This document shows, piece by piece, positions 35,628-43,893 of a stretch of 64,000 bases of DNA. The stretch covers positions 124,001 to 188,000 of the forward strand of contig NZ_JASISO010000003.1 of assembly GCF_030063135.1 (NCBI RefSeq), read 5' to 3'. This stretch comes from Streptomyces sp. G-G2 (GTDB taxonomy: Bacteria > Actinomycetota > Actinomycetes > Streptomycetales > Streptomycetaceae). The stretch's first letter is position 1. Each line of letters begins with the position of its first letter. The notes under the pieces were generated by a model. The model was given only the letters and a program-made list of their open reading frames with translations. It did no database searches and was not told the DNA's origin. The position numbers and the translations under genes are program-made.

Positions 35628-35849
35628 GTGTCCCCAGGAGAGAACGTGCCGGTCGACGTGTCAGCCGCCGCAGCGCCCGAGGAAGCGGCGGTCGCCCCCG
35701 CCGCCCCGGCGGCGCCGACGGCGCAGAAGCGCATCGAGTCGAAGTTCCCGCGCGGTCTGGTCATACGGCTGACCGTCTACCTGTTCGTCGGTCACCTCTT
35801 CGCCTTCTTCGTCTACCTGCTCTTCGTGCTGGGCGCCAAGAACCAGTGA
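35628..35849 (+). CDS. DUF6126-like small single-helix membrane protein
   Basis: 73 residues from GTG 35628 (GAGGAG eight bases before); GTG 35646 with AGGAG is an alternative giving 67 residues. An Ala/Pro-rich N-terminus is followed by KFPRGLVIRLTVYLFVGHLF and AFFVYLLFVLG, a hairpin or single long membrane helix at the C-terminus. It follows the XRE-cupin regulator directly and is probably its target. Function unknown. The last 37 bases overlap the convergent DUF6629-like gene. Confidence 0.8.
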   Translation: MSPGENVPVDVSAAAAPEEAAVAPAAPAAPTAQKRIESKFPRGLVIRLTVYLFVGHLFAFFVYLLFVLGAKNQ

Positions 35850-36367
35850 GCCCGGCCGCCCCCGTCGCGCCGCACCCAGCCCAGGACCAGCAGGGACGCG
35901 ATCGCGGCGAAGGCGCACCAGGTGGAGGCGAACTCCAGCCGCCACACCACCGCGCACACCACCGCCCCGGCGCCCAGTACGGTCCCGAGCACCCGTAGCG
36001 TCCGGTCCCCGGCCAGCAGCAGGGAGCCGAGGGTGGCGAACAGATAGCCCGCGAGCACCAGCGGGACGTACGGCACGCTCACGCCGTAGCCGATGACGTG
36101 CCCCCGGATCTCGGCGGTGACCGGCCGGGCGGTCAGGCAGTACGCGAGGACCGCGGCCGTGGCCAGCCCCACGGCGGCGGGCCCGAGCAGCCGCCGCCGC
36201 GCCGCCGGGGCCGCCGCGAGCAGCGCTCCCCACGGCACCCACACCGCCAGCAGGGGCAGGGCGGCCAGGGGCAGATCGCGGACACGCCGGGTCCGCGCCA
36301 GGCAGAGCAGTCCGACGGCGGAGACCGCCGTACCGGTCGTGAGGTCGGCCGTCGCGCTCCAGCACAT
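35813..36367 (-). CDS. DUF6629-like membrane protein, apparently shortened
   Basis: 184 residues from ATG 36367 with GGGAG four bases upstream. The opening MCWSATADLTTGTAVSAVGL is characteristic of DUF6629. Later membrane segments fit too (VLAYCLTARPVTAEIRGHVI, YVPLVLAGYLFATLGSLLL, EFASTWCAFAAIASLLVLGW). Where I expect a segment of roughly 30-40 residues after the second helix, the text runs DLPLAALPLLAVWVPWG. The DNA there has a direct repeat (CAGGGGCAG at 36251-36259 and 36266-36274), so a repeat-mediated in-frame deletion is plausible. The expected length is from memory, so this is tentative. Function unknown. Confidence 0.7.
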   Translation of the reverse strand: MCWSATADLTTGTAVSAVGLLCLARTRRVRDLPLAALPLLAVWVPWGALLAAAPAARRRLLGPAAVGLATAAVLAYCLTARPVTAEIRGHVIGYGVSVPYVPLVLAGYLFATLGSLLLAGDRTLRVLGTVLGAGAVVCAVVWRLEFASTWCAFAAIASLLVLGWVRRDGGGRAHWFLAPSTKSR

Positions 36368-36530
36368 GGGACTCCCGCGCCAGGTAGGGGACGGCCTCCA
36401 CCGTACGAGACCGTACGAATACTTCCGGGCGTCCGCCACGCCACAGATTACCGCAAGAACCCGACAGGTTCGAGAGAATTCTTGGCAGGACCCATGCTGT
36501 GATTGCGGCGAGCGCCCTACTGTCCGGGCC

Positions 36531-37048
36531 ATGTCACGAAGAAGAACGGCCGCCGTGCTGGCGGCGCTCACCGCTTCCGCGCTCGGCATCGGCGCTCCCA
36601 CCGCGCCCGCGGCGCCCGCCTCGAGCACCACCTCCGCCGCCGGTCCCGTGGTCACCCGGGCCGCCCTCGACCCCGCACTCGTCGAAGGCCGCGGCGCCCG
36701 CGTGGACTTCGCCGAGCAGGAGGCGGAGAACGCGGTGACCGACGCATCGGTCATCGGACCCGACCGCTCCGCCTATGCGCTGCCCGCCGAGGCCTCCGGC
36801 CGCAAGGCGGTGAAACTGCCCCCCGGCCGGTACGTGGAGTTCACCCTGCCCGCGGCCGCCGACGCGATCACCGTGCGCTACAGCCTCCCGGACGCGGCGA
36901 CGGGCGGCGGGATCACCGCCCCGCCCTCGGCGGCAACGACGGCGGCGGCGCCACCGGCCCCTGGCTCGCCTCCTGGGAGTTGCCCAACACCCTCACCTGC
37001 GACGACCGGCCGCCCGTGGTGGCCCCGCCCGCCCCCTCAGGCTGGTGA
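36531..37048 (+). pseudogene. Remnant of a secreted glycosidase-like gene joined out of frame to a foreign 3' end
   Basis: From ATG 36531 there is a good Sec signal (MSRRRTAAVLAALTASALGI, then APTAPAAP) and a carbohydrate-module-like start: VDFAEQEAENAVTDASVIGP, LPAEASGRKAVKLPPGRYVE, ITVRYSLPDAATGGGI. These resemble the N-terminus of large secreted alpha-glucanase-type hydrolases. After about residue 125 this frame loses coding character. A different frame (about 36920-37048) reads GPWLASWELPNTLTCDDRPP and ends with PSGW and a stop. I infer a deletion that removed the catalytic part and fused unrelated frames. The 3' end overlaps the convergent MFS gene by 12 bases. Confidence 0.55.
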
Positions 37049-38593
37049 GTCCGGCCGCTCCGCCGCCCGAGGAGGTTCCAGCGGCGGAGCGCTCACCGCG
37101 CACTGGGTGCGGCACTGCGGGCGGGCGGCCCCGGGCGCGGGAGTGCGTACGGTCGCCCACGCCACCAGGGCGCCGACCACCAGCACCCCCGCGCACCAGG
37201 TCATCGCCCGCCCGAAGGCGGCGTCGAACTGAACGGCCGAGCGGTAGGCGCCCGGGCCCATCCCGGACAGCAGCGGCAGCGCCGCCACGGCCAGCAGGCC
37301 GGCCGCCCGGGCCGCCGCGTTGTTGATCCCGCTGGCCAGGCCCGCCCGGCCCGGGTCCACCGAGGCCAGGACGGTCGCGGTCAGCGGGGCCACCAGGGTC
37401 ACCATGCCTGCCCCGAGCACCAGCAGCGCGGGCAGCACGTCCCGTGCGTACGAGGCCCCCGGCCCCACCCGGAGCATCAGCAGCATCCCCGCCGCGCACA
37501 GCAGTGGACCGGCCGTCAGCGGGATGCGGGGGCCGATCCGCTGGGCCAGTTCACCGGAGCGGGCCGACAGCAGCAGCATCAGCGCGGTCGTCGGCAGCAG
37601 GGCGGCCCCGGCGGCCAGTGCCGAGTACCCGGCGGCCACCTGGAGCTGGAGCACGGCCAGGAAGAAGAACCCGCCGAAGGCCGCGTACACGCACAGGGTG
37701 ACCAGATTGACGGCCGTGAACTGGCGCGAGGCGAACATCCCGGGCGGCACCATCGGATCCGCCCGGCGCCGCTCCAGTACGACGAACGCCACGGCCAGTG
37801 CCACGCCCGCCACCGCCGCCCCCACCACCAGGGCCGAGCCCGAGCGGGCCTCGATCAGCGCGTAGGTCACCAGCGCCAGGGCGGCCGCGGCCAGCACCGC
37901 CCCGAGGACGTCGAAGTGCCCGTGCGCCCGCGGATCCCTGGACTCCGGTACGTGGCGCAGTGCGACCGGTACGCACAGCGCGGCCACCGGCACGTTCAGC
38001 AGGAACACCCACCGCCAGCCCGGCCCGTCCACCAGCCAGCCGCCCAGGAACGGCCCCACGGCCGCGCCCACCCCGCCGAACCCGGACCACAGGCCGACCG
38101 CCCGGGCCCGGTCCGCCGGGTGCAGCGAACCCTGGATCAGCGCGAGCGAGCCGGGGGTGAGCAGCGCGCCCCCGATGCCCTGGAGGGCGCGGGCGGCGAT
38201 CAGCACCCCCGCGTTCGGGGCGAGTCCGCAGAGCAGCGAGCCGAGGGCGAACCACACCACGCCGAGCACGAAGATCCGCCGCCGTCCGTACCGGTCGCCC
38301 AGTGCCCCGCCCACCAGGATCAGCCCGGCGAGGGTGAGCAGATAGGCGTTGACCGTCCACTGGAGCACCGCCAGGTCCGCGCCCAGGTCACGCCCGATCC
38401 GGGGCAGCGCCACATTGACCACGGTCGAGTCGAGCAGCGCCATGGACGAGCCGAGGACGGTGGCGAGCAGGATCCACCGGCCCCGCGCGGAGGCGAGGCG
38501 CACCCCGCCCGCGCCGTCCTGGCGGTCGGGCGTGGTCGAGCCGTCGGCCGCGGCCGCGCGGTGCGGGCCGGTTCCGCTCTCGGAGTTGTCCAT
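37037..38593 (-). CDS. MFS transporter, DHA2 (EmrB/QacA, 14-helix) family
   Basis: 518 residues from ATG 38593. A hydrophilic N-terminus of about 40 residues precedes 14 membrane helices. DHA2 motifs are LDSTVVNVALPRIGRDLGAD (motif D1), LGDRYGRRRIFVLG (motif A), ALQGIGGALLTPGSLALI (motif C-like) and RWVFLLNVPVA. It is a proton-driven drug or metabolite exporter. Intact, although both neighbours on the plus strand are broken genes. No adjacent regulator is visible. Confidence 0.93.
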   Translation of the reverse strand: MDNSESGTGPHRAAAADGSTTPDRQDGAGGVRLASARGRWILLATVLGSSMALLDSTVVNVALPRIGRDLGADLAVLQWTVNAYLLTLAGLILVGGALGDRYGRRRIFVLGVVWFALGSLLCGLAPNAGVLIAARALQGIGGALLTPGSLALIQGSLHPADRARAVGLWSGFGGVGAAVGPFLGGWLVDGPGWRWVFLLNVPVAALCVPVALRHVPESRDPRAHGHFDVLGAVLAAAALALVTYALIEARSGSALVVGAAVAGVALAVAFVVLERRRADPMVPPGMFASRQFTAVNLVTLCVYAAFGGFFFLAVLQLQVAAGYSALAAGAALLPTTALMLLLSARSGELAQRIGPRIPLTAGPLLCAAGMLLMLRVGPGASYARDVLPALLVLGAGMVTLVAPLTATVLASVDPGRAGLASGINNAAARAAGLLAVAALPLLSGMGPGAYRSAVQFDAAFGRAMTWCAGVLVVGALVAWATVRTPAPGAARPQCRTQCAVSAPPLEPPRAAERPDSPA

Positions 38594-38774
38594 GCCCCCA
38601 AGGCTGGCGTGCGCGGCTGGTACGGGCCACCCGGCGGACCGGGACGGCGCAAAAGGCTGCCTTGTAATGCGCATGACCGTCGGATCACCATGACCCGCGC
38701 ACGTCACGCACGCCTTTTCCGCACACCCCGTACACCCGGCACACACCTGCACCCGTCGTACGAGGAGACCCCAC

Positions 38775-39793
38775 GTGGCACAGCCGAACAGGCCCTCGAG
38801 CGCGGCACTCGCCGCGCTCACCTCGATCCTGCTGCTCCCCCTGGGCGCGGGCGCCGCCGCCGCGCCGGAACCCCTCCCGCCGGGAGCGGGGCCGAGCAGA
38901 AGATCGAACCCGCGCTCCGGACCCGGCTCGACGACGGCAAGGCCGCCTCCTGGGTCTGCCTCGGCAGTGCGGCCGACCTCACCGCCGCCGCGAAGCAGCC
39001 CACCCGCGCCACGAAGGCCGAGGCGGTGTTCCGGGCCAAGAAGGACCACGCCGCCCGCACCCAGGCCCAGCTGCTCAAGGCCCTCGACGGAGCCAGGGCC
39101 GAGTACACCTCGTACTGGATCGTGAACGCCGTACGCGTCGTCGGCGGTGACAAGCTCGCGGGCACCCTCGCCCGGCGCCCATAGGTCTCCCGCATCGACG
39201 CCGATGACGAGGTCACCCTCCCCGAGCCCGCCGAGGGCAAGCGGGAGAAGGCCGCCGCCGACGCCGTCGAATGGAACATCGACCGGATCAAGGCGCCGCA
39301 GGTCTGGGACCAGTTCGGCGTCCGCGGCGAGGGCGTCGTCGTCGCCGACATCGACAGCGGCGTGGACTGCACCCACCCGGCCGTGGCCGCCCAGTACCGG
39401 GGCCGGGCCGCCGACGGCACCTACGACCACCACTACAACTGGTTCGACCCCGGCGGGATCTGCGCCGCGGCCGCGCCCTGCGACAACAACGACCACGGCA
39501 CCGCACACCATGGGCACGATGGTCGGCGACGACGGCGGCGCCAACGAGACCGGTGTGGCGCCCGGCGCGAAGTGGATCGCGGCCAAGGGCTGCGAGACCA
39601 ACTCCTGCTCCGAGGCCTCCCTCCTCGCCTCCGGCCAGTGGGTCGTGGCCCCCACCGACCTGAACGGCCAGAACCCGCGCCCCGGCCTCGCCCCCGACAT
39701 CGTCAACAACTCCTGGGGCAGCGCCACGCACGACGACTGGTACAGCCGCTGCTGAACACCCTGCGGGTGACCGACCGGCCCGACAAGGGCTGA
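38775..39793 (+). pseudogene. S8 (subtilisin-like) secreted protease gene with frameshifts, nonsense codon and deletion
   Basis: GTG 38775 follows GAGGAG and starts a signal peptide (SSAALAALTSILLLPLGAGA). The prodomain continues in another frame (EQKIEPALRTRLDDGKAASW, YTSYWIVNAVRVVGGDKLAG), so there is a frameshift near 38880. An in-frame TAG at 39182-39184 interrupts RP/VSRIDADDEV, where GAG is likely ancestral. The Asp-loop (VVVADIDSGVDCTHPAV) is present, and CDNNDHGT then needs a +1 shift near 39503 to reach MGTMVGDDGGANETGVAPGA and NNSWGSATHDDWY. There the gene ends abruptly and only a short C-terminal tail (LRVTDRPDKG) follows. The catalytic Ser domain is gone. Clearly a pseudogene. Confidence 0.88.
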
Positions 39794-39953
39794 CCGGAAC
39801 CGGCGGGGCGGGGCGCCCGGCACCCCGCCCCGCCGGTGCGGGCATTCGGGTGGCACCCGCCGACGCGCGCAGGCGCGCCCGGACCGGCGCCCGGGGCGTG
39901 GCTACCGTGACCCGACCGCTGCCCGTCCAGGATCGGAAAGCCGAGGCCCCTCC

Positions 39954-40751
39954 ATGGCACCGACACCGCTGACGCCGCTCACCCCTGCGACGCCGCCGAC
40001 CGACGACCGGGCCGAGCACCCGGAGCCCCGCGTAGAGCAGCCACCGGCCGCGGCGGACCTCCCGGCCGCGGCCGCGGCTGCCGCGGGCCCCGGCGCCGTA
40101 TGGGCCGTCGGCGACCAGGACGGCACCCTCGCGGACTCCGACCCGCCCGGCACCCCCTTCGAGGTCGGCGGCCTGGGCGCCGCCGTCGCCCTCTGGCCCG
40201 TCATCGGCACCCTGGTGGCGGAGGGCACGCTGAGCCTGCACACCCCCCTCGCCGCCTACTGCGACGAGGCCACCGGCGGAGCCACCGCGCACCACCTGCT
40301 CACCCACGCCGCTGACCAGGGCTCCTGCGTGACCCTCGGCGGCATCGCCGAACACCTCACGGGCCACTCGCTCGCCGAGCTGGCCGCCACCCGCGTCTGG
40401 CATCCGCTCGGCATGGCCCGTACGGTCCTCAGCGGGCCCGGACGGCTCCACTCGACCGTCGCCGACCTCAGCCGGTTCCTGCGCCACCTGCTCGCCGGCC
40501 CCGACCAGCCGCTCACCCGCGCCTGGATCACCGAATCGCTCCGGATCCGCACCGGCGAACTCGTCCCCGCCCGCGGACTGCTGTGGCACCCGGCCCCGGG
40601 CACCGACCGCGGACAGGACACCTGGGTGCACCACGGCCCCGACGGCACCTGCCTGTGGGTCTCCCCGCGCCGGGGCCGCTGGGCCCTCCTGCTCGCGCCC
40701 ACCGCCTGCGCCGAGGGCCGCAACGCCTTCCGCGCGGCCGTGTTCGGCTGA
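39954..40751 (+). CDS. Beta-lactamase/serine-hydrolase-fold protein lacking the SxxK serine
   Basis: 265 residues. After a disordered Pro/Ala N-terminus, the sequence tracks the class C beta-lactamase/esterase fold: PPGTPFEVGGLGAAVALWPV, LVAEGTLSLHTPLAAY, AHHLLTHAAD, LGGIAEHLTGHSLAELAATR, HPLGMARTVL. Active members have FEIGSxTKxFT at the first block, giving the nucleophile Ser and Lys; here it is FEVGGLGAAVAL, so both are absent. The Tyr-x-Asn block is also missing (GSCVTLGG). No signal peptide. Probably a non-catalytic binding or regulatory relative. Standing alone with no operon partner, its role is unknown. Confidence 0.72.
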   Translation: MAPTPLTPLTPATPPTDDRAEHPEPRVEQPPAAADLPAAAAAAAGPGAVWAVGDQDGTLADSDPPGTPFEVGGLGAAVALWPVIGTLVAEGTLSLHTPLAAYCDEATGGATAHHLLTHAADQGSCVTLGGIAEHLTGHSLAELAATRVWHPLGMARTVLSGPGRLHSTVADLSRFLRHLLAGPDQPLTRAWITESLRIRTGELVPARGLLWHPAPGTDRGQDTWVHHGPDGTCLWVSPRRGRWALLLAPTACAEGRNAFRAAVFG

Positions 40752-40853
40752 CCGCTTCCACCGGACCGCGCCCCGCCGCCCCGAGCCCTTGACGGCGCGA
40801 TGCCCCGCCGCGGTGGGCGCGGCAGGGCATCGGGGCGGATCAGGGCGGGAGGG

Positions 40854-42281
40854 TCACAGCACCAGCGAGAGGAGCAGGACGAAGACCAGGCCGACGACCG
40901 AGATGATGGTCTCCATCACCGACCAGGTCTTCAGGGTCTGGCCGACGCTCATGCCGAAGTACTCCTTCACCAGCCAGAACCCAGCGTCGTTGACGTGGCT
41001 GAAGAAGAGTGAACCCGCGCCGATCGCCAGCACCATCAAGGCGGTCTGGGTGGCCGGGAGGCCGCTCGCCAGGGGGGCGACCAGACCGGCGGCCGAGATG
41101 GTCGCGACGGTCGCGGAGCCCGTCGCCAGCCGGATGAGCACCGCGATCAGCCAGCCGAGCAGCAGGGCCGGAACGGACCAGTGCTGCGACAGGTCCAGGA
41201 TCATCCGGCCCACGCCCGCGTCGATCAGGGTCTGCTTGAAACCGCCGCCGGCGCCCACGATGAGCAGGATGCCCGCGATCGGGGCCAGGGACTTCTCCAC
41301 CGTCACCGACAGCCGGGCCCGGGTGAAGCCCGCCGCGCGGCCCAGGGTGAACATGCCCACGATGACGGCCGCGAGCAGGGCGATCAGGGGGGAGCCGATG
41401 ACGTCGGTGACCTTCTGCACGCCGTTGGCCTTGTCGTCGACCACGATGTCGACGAGCGCCTTCACCAGCATCAGCGCCACCGGCAGCAGCACGGTGGCCA
41501 CGGTCGCGCCGAAGCGCGGCCGGTGCACGGGCGCCTCGTCGTTCCCCGCGGCGGCACCCTGCGGGGCGGCCGGCTGCACGGGGGCCGGGATGTCCACCCA
41601 CCGCGCGGCGTACCGGGAGAACAGCGGCCCGGCGATGACCACGGTCGGGACCGCGACCAGCACGCCGAGCGCGAGGGTGATGCCGAGGTCGGCGTGGAGG
41701 GCGTCGATCGCCACCAGCGGTCCCGGGTGCGGGGGGATCAGCCCGTGCATCACGGAGAGCCCGGCCAGCGCCGGGATGCCGATCCGCATCAGCGAGTAGT
41801 TGCCCCGCCTGGCCACCAGCAGGACCACCGGGATCAGCAGCACGATGCCGACCTCGAAGAAGAGCGGCAGCCCGATCACCGAGGCGATCAGCACCATCGC
41901 CCAGGGCATGGCCCGCCCCTTGGCGCGGGCGAGGATCGTGTCGACGATCTCGTCGGCCCCGCCCGAGTCGGCCAGCAGCCGGCCGAGGATCGCGCCGAGG
42001 GCGATGAGCACGCCGACCCCCGCCATCGTGGATCCGAGGCCCGCGGTGAAGCTCGCGATGGTCTTGTCGAGCGGCGCGCCCGCGAAGGCCCCGAGGGCCA
42101 GCGAACCGATGGTCAGCGCCAGGAAGGCGTGCACCTTGAGCCGGGTGATGAGCAGGACGATGACGGCGATGCCCGCGAGGACGGCTATGCCCAGGCGCGC
42201 GTTTCCGGCCGAGGTGATGGGTTCGGCGGCCGCTGCCAGGGTCTCGACGCTGAGACTGGTCACGGTGACGGTTCCTTTCAT
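40854..42281 (-). CDS. GntP family gluconate permease
   Basis: 475 residues; ATG 42281 overlaps the gluconokinase stop (ATGA). Twelve or more hydrophobic segments are visible. GntP-family landmarks are LALTIGSLALGAFAGAPL, GLPLFFEVGIVLLIPVVLL, LSVMHGLIPPHPGPLVAIDA, LIVGAGGGFKQTLIDAGVG and LFFSHVNDAGFWLVKEYFG. It imports gluconate or a related aldonate with protons. With the upstream kinase and divergent GntR regulator it makes a complete gluconate uptake unit. Confidence 0.94.
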   Translation of the reverse strand: MKGTVTVTSLSVETLAAAAEPITSAGNARLGIAVLAGIAVIVLLITRLKVHAFLALTIGSLALGAFAGAPLDKTIASFTAGLGSTMAGVGVLIALGAILGRLLADSGGADEIVDTILARAKGRAMPWAMVLIASVIGLPLFFEVGIVLLIPVVLLVARRGNYSLMRIGIPALAGLSVMHGLIPPHPGPLVAIDALHADLGITLALGVLVAVPTVVIAGPLFSRYAARWVDIPAPVQPAAPQGAAAGNDEAPVHRPRFGATVATVLLPVALMLVKALVDIVVDDKANGVQKVTDVIGSPLIALLAAVIVGMFTLGRAAGFTRARLSVTVEKSLAPIAGILLIVGAGGGFKQTLIDAGVGRMILDLSQHWSVPALLLGWLIAVLIRLATGSATVATISAAGLVAPLASGLPATQTALMVLAIGAGSLFFSHVNDAGFWLVKEYFGMSVGQTLKTWSVMETIISVVGLVFVLLLSLVL

Positions 42282-42835
42282 CCCTTGGGGTGGGTGGGGG
42301 TGGGGAGGTGAGGCGGCGTGGTGGTCCGGCGCAGGGCGGCCAGGACCCGTTCGGTGATCTCCTCGGGAGAGCCGGACACGTCGACGCCGATGCCCGGTTC
42401 GTCCTCCTGGAGCGGTTCGAGCGCGGCGAACTGCGAGTCCAGCAGGGTGGTGGGCATGAAGTGGCCGGTACGGGCTGCCATCCGGCTCTCGATCAGTGGT
42501 CGTTCACCGGTGAGGTGGACGAAGAGCGCGCCGGGCGCGGCGGCGCGCAGCCGGTCGCGGTACGCGCGCTTGAGGGAGGAGGCCGAGACCACCCCGCCCC
42601 GCTCGCCCCGGCAGCGGGCCCATTCGCCGATGGCGTCGAGCCACGGCCACCGGTCCGTGTCGTCCAGGGGGACGCCGGACGCCATTTTCGCGACGTTGGC
42701 CGCCGGGTGGAAGGCGTCGCCCTCCGCGTAGGGAAGGGCGAGCGCGGTGGCGAGCAGCTGCCCCACGGTCGTCTTGCCCGTCCCGGCCACGCCCATCACC
42801 ACGATGACGCGCGCGGTGCTCACTCCGTAGCCCAT
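42278..42835 (-). CDS. gntK: Gluconokinase
   Basis: 185 residues. Walker A is VMGVAGTGKTTVG near 14-26, followed by the gluconokinase motifs LPYAEGDAFHPAANVAKMAS, GVPLDDTDRWPWLDAIGEW and the lid/substrate region SSLKRAYRDRLR. It phosphorylates D-gluconate to 6-phosphogluconate for the pentose phosphate pathway. First gene of the operon with the permease. Faces a FadR/GntR-type regulator across a short AT-rich region with a palindrome. ATG 42835 was used; an internal GTG four codons later is possible. Confidence 0.94.
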   Translation of the reverse strand: MGYGVSTARVIVVMGVAGTGKTTVGQLLATALALPYAEGDAFHPAANVAKMASGVPLDDTDRWPWLDAIGEWARCRGERGGVVSASSLKRAYRDRLRAAAPGALFVHLTGERPLIESRMAARTGHFMPTTLLDSQFAALEPLQEDEPGIGVDVSGSPEEITERVLAALRRTTTPPHLPTPTHPKG

Positions 42836-42896
42836 GGGGGTACCTCGCTGTTCTCGGCGATGTCCTCATCGACATCTGGGGACCACTGAAACCTAT

Positions 42897-42909
42897 TAAG
42901 TACTACTTA
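42897..42909. promoter_or_regulatory. AT-rich palindrome between gntK and its regulator
   Basis: TAAGTACTACTTA, 6-bp arms around one base, stands out in an AT-rich island (about 42885-42915). It lies 61 bp upstream of gntK and 77 bp upstream of the regulator. It fits a GntR-family operator or overlapping divergent -10 elements. Confidence 0.55.
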
Positions 42910-42986
42910 TTCAAGAGGTGGTCGGTAAAACATCACATCTTTTGTCCGCCGGGTGCTGCCCGACGCGCCCCCCGTACGCTTGCGCC

Positions 42987-43697
42987 ATGACGATCGACGG
43001 CGGTCCCGCGCAGGGACTCCACGCACAGGTGCTCGACGCCGTCGGCCTCGCCATCACCGAGGGCGGCCACCCCCCGGGCAGCGTGCTGCGCACCGACGAA
43101 CTCGCCCGGGACTTCGGCGCCTCCCGCACCGTCGTCCGCGAGGTGGTCCGGGTGCTGGAATCCATGCAACTGGTCGAGTCCCGCCGCCGGGTCGGGGTCA
43201 CCGTGCGCCCGGCCGAGGAGTGGAACGTCTACGACCCGCGGGTGATCCGGTGGCGACTGGCCGGCAGCGACCGGCCCCGCCAACTGCGCTCGCTGACCGT
43301 GCTGCGCTCGGCCGTGGAGCCCGTCGCGGCGGGCCTCGCCGCCGTACGGGCCACCCCCGAGCAGTGCGCGGCCCTCACCGAGGCGGCCCTCGGCATGGTC
43401 CGCACCTCGCGGGGGCACCAGCTGGAGGGCTACCTCGCACACGACGTGGCCTTCCACCGGATCGTGCTGAACGCCTCCGGCAACGAGATGTTCGCCCGCC
43501 TGGGCGATGTCGTGGCCGAGGTGCTGACCGGCCGCACCCAGCACGCGGTGATGTTCCACGATCCCGATCCGGCCGCCGTCACCCTGCACGTGCGGGTGGC
43601 CGAGGCGGTACGCGAGGGGGATGCGGCCCGCGCGGAGTCGCTGACCCGGGAGATCGCGACGGGGGCTCTGGAGGAGCTGGACGTGCTCGCGCCGTAG
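42987..43697 (+). CDS. FadR/GntR family regulator of the gluconate operon
   Basis: 236 residues from ATG 42987. The winged-helix N-terminus is LHAQVLDAVGLAITEGGHPP, then LRTDELARDFGASRTVVREV and LVESRRRVGVTVRP. The all-helical FCD ligand domain (about 85-230) carries the metal-type His pattern, including EGYLAHDVAFHRIVLNASGN and LHVRVAEAV. It is transcribed away from gntK/gntP and probably represses them until gluconate or 6-phosphogluconate binds; the palindrome at 42897 is the candidate site. Confidence 0.9.
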   Translation: MTIDGGPAQGLHAQVLDAVGLAITEGGHPPGSVLRTDELARDFGASRTVVREVVRVLESMQLVESRRRVGVTVRPAEEWNVYDPRVIRWRLAGSDRPRQLRSLTVLRSAVEPVAAGLAAVRATPEQCAALTEAALGMVRTSRGHQLEGYLAHDVAFHRIVLNASGNEMFARLGDVVAEVLTGRTQHAVMFHDPDPAAVTLHVRVAEAVREGDAARAESLTREIATGALEELDVLAP

Positions 43698-43893
43698 GTC
43701 CGCTCCGGGGTCCGCTCCGGTGCGGGGGTGCGATGCGAGGAAGGGCCGGAAACGACCGGACCGGTCCCCACCCGGCCCAAGGGGGCGGGGTTGTCGGCGT
43801 GCGTGCGTGCGCGGTGCGGTCCTTCGACGCCCGGACCCGCGCGCGTACCGGCGCGTCCGCCAACTCCGGTACCGGTGAACGGATTTCCCCGTG

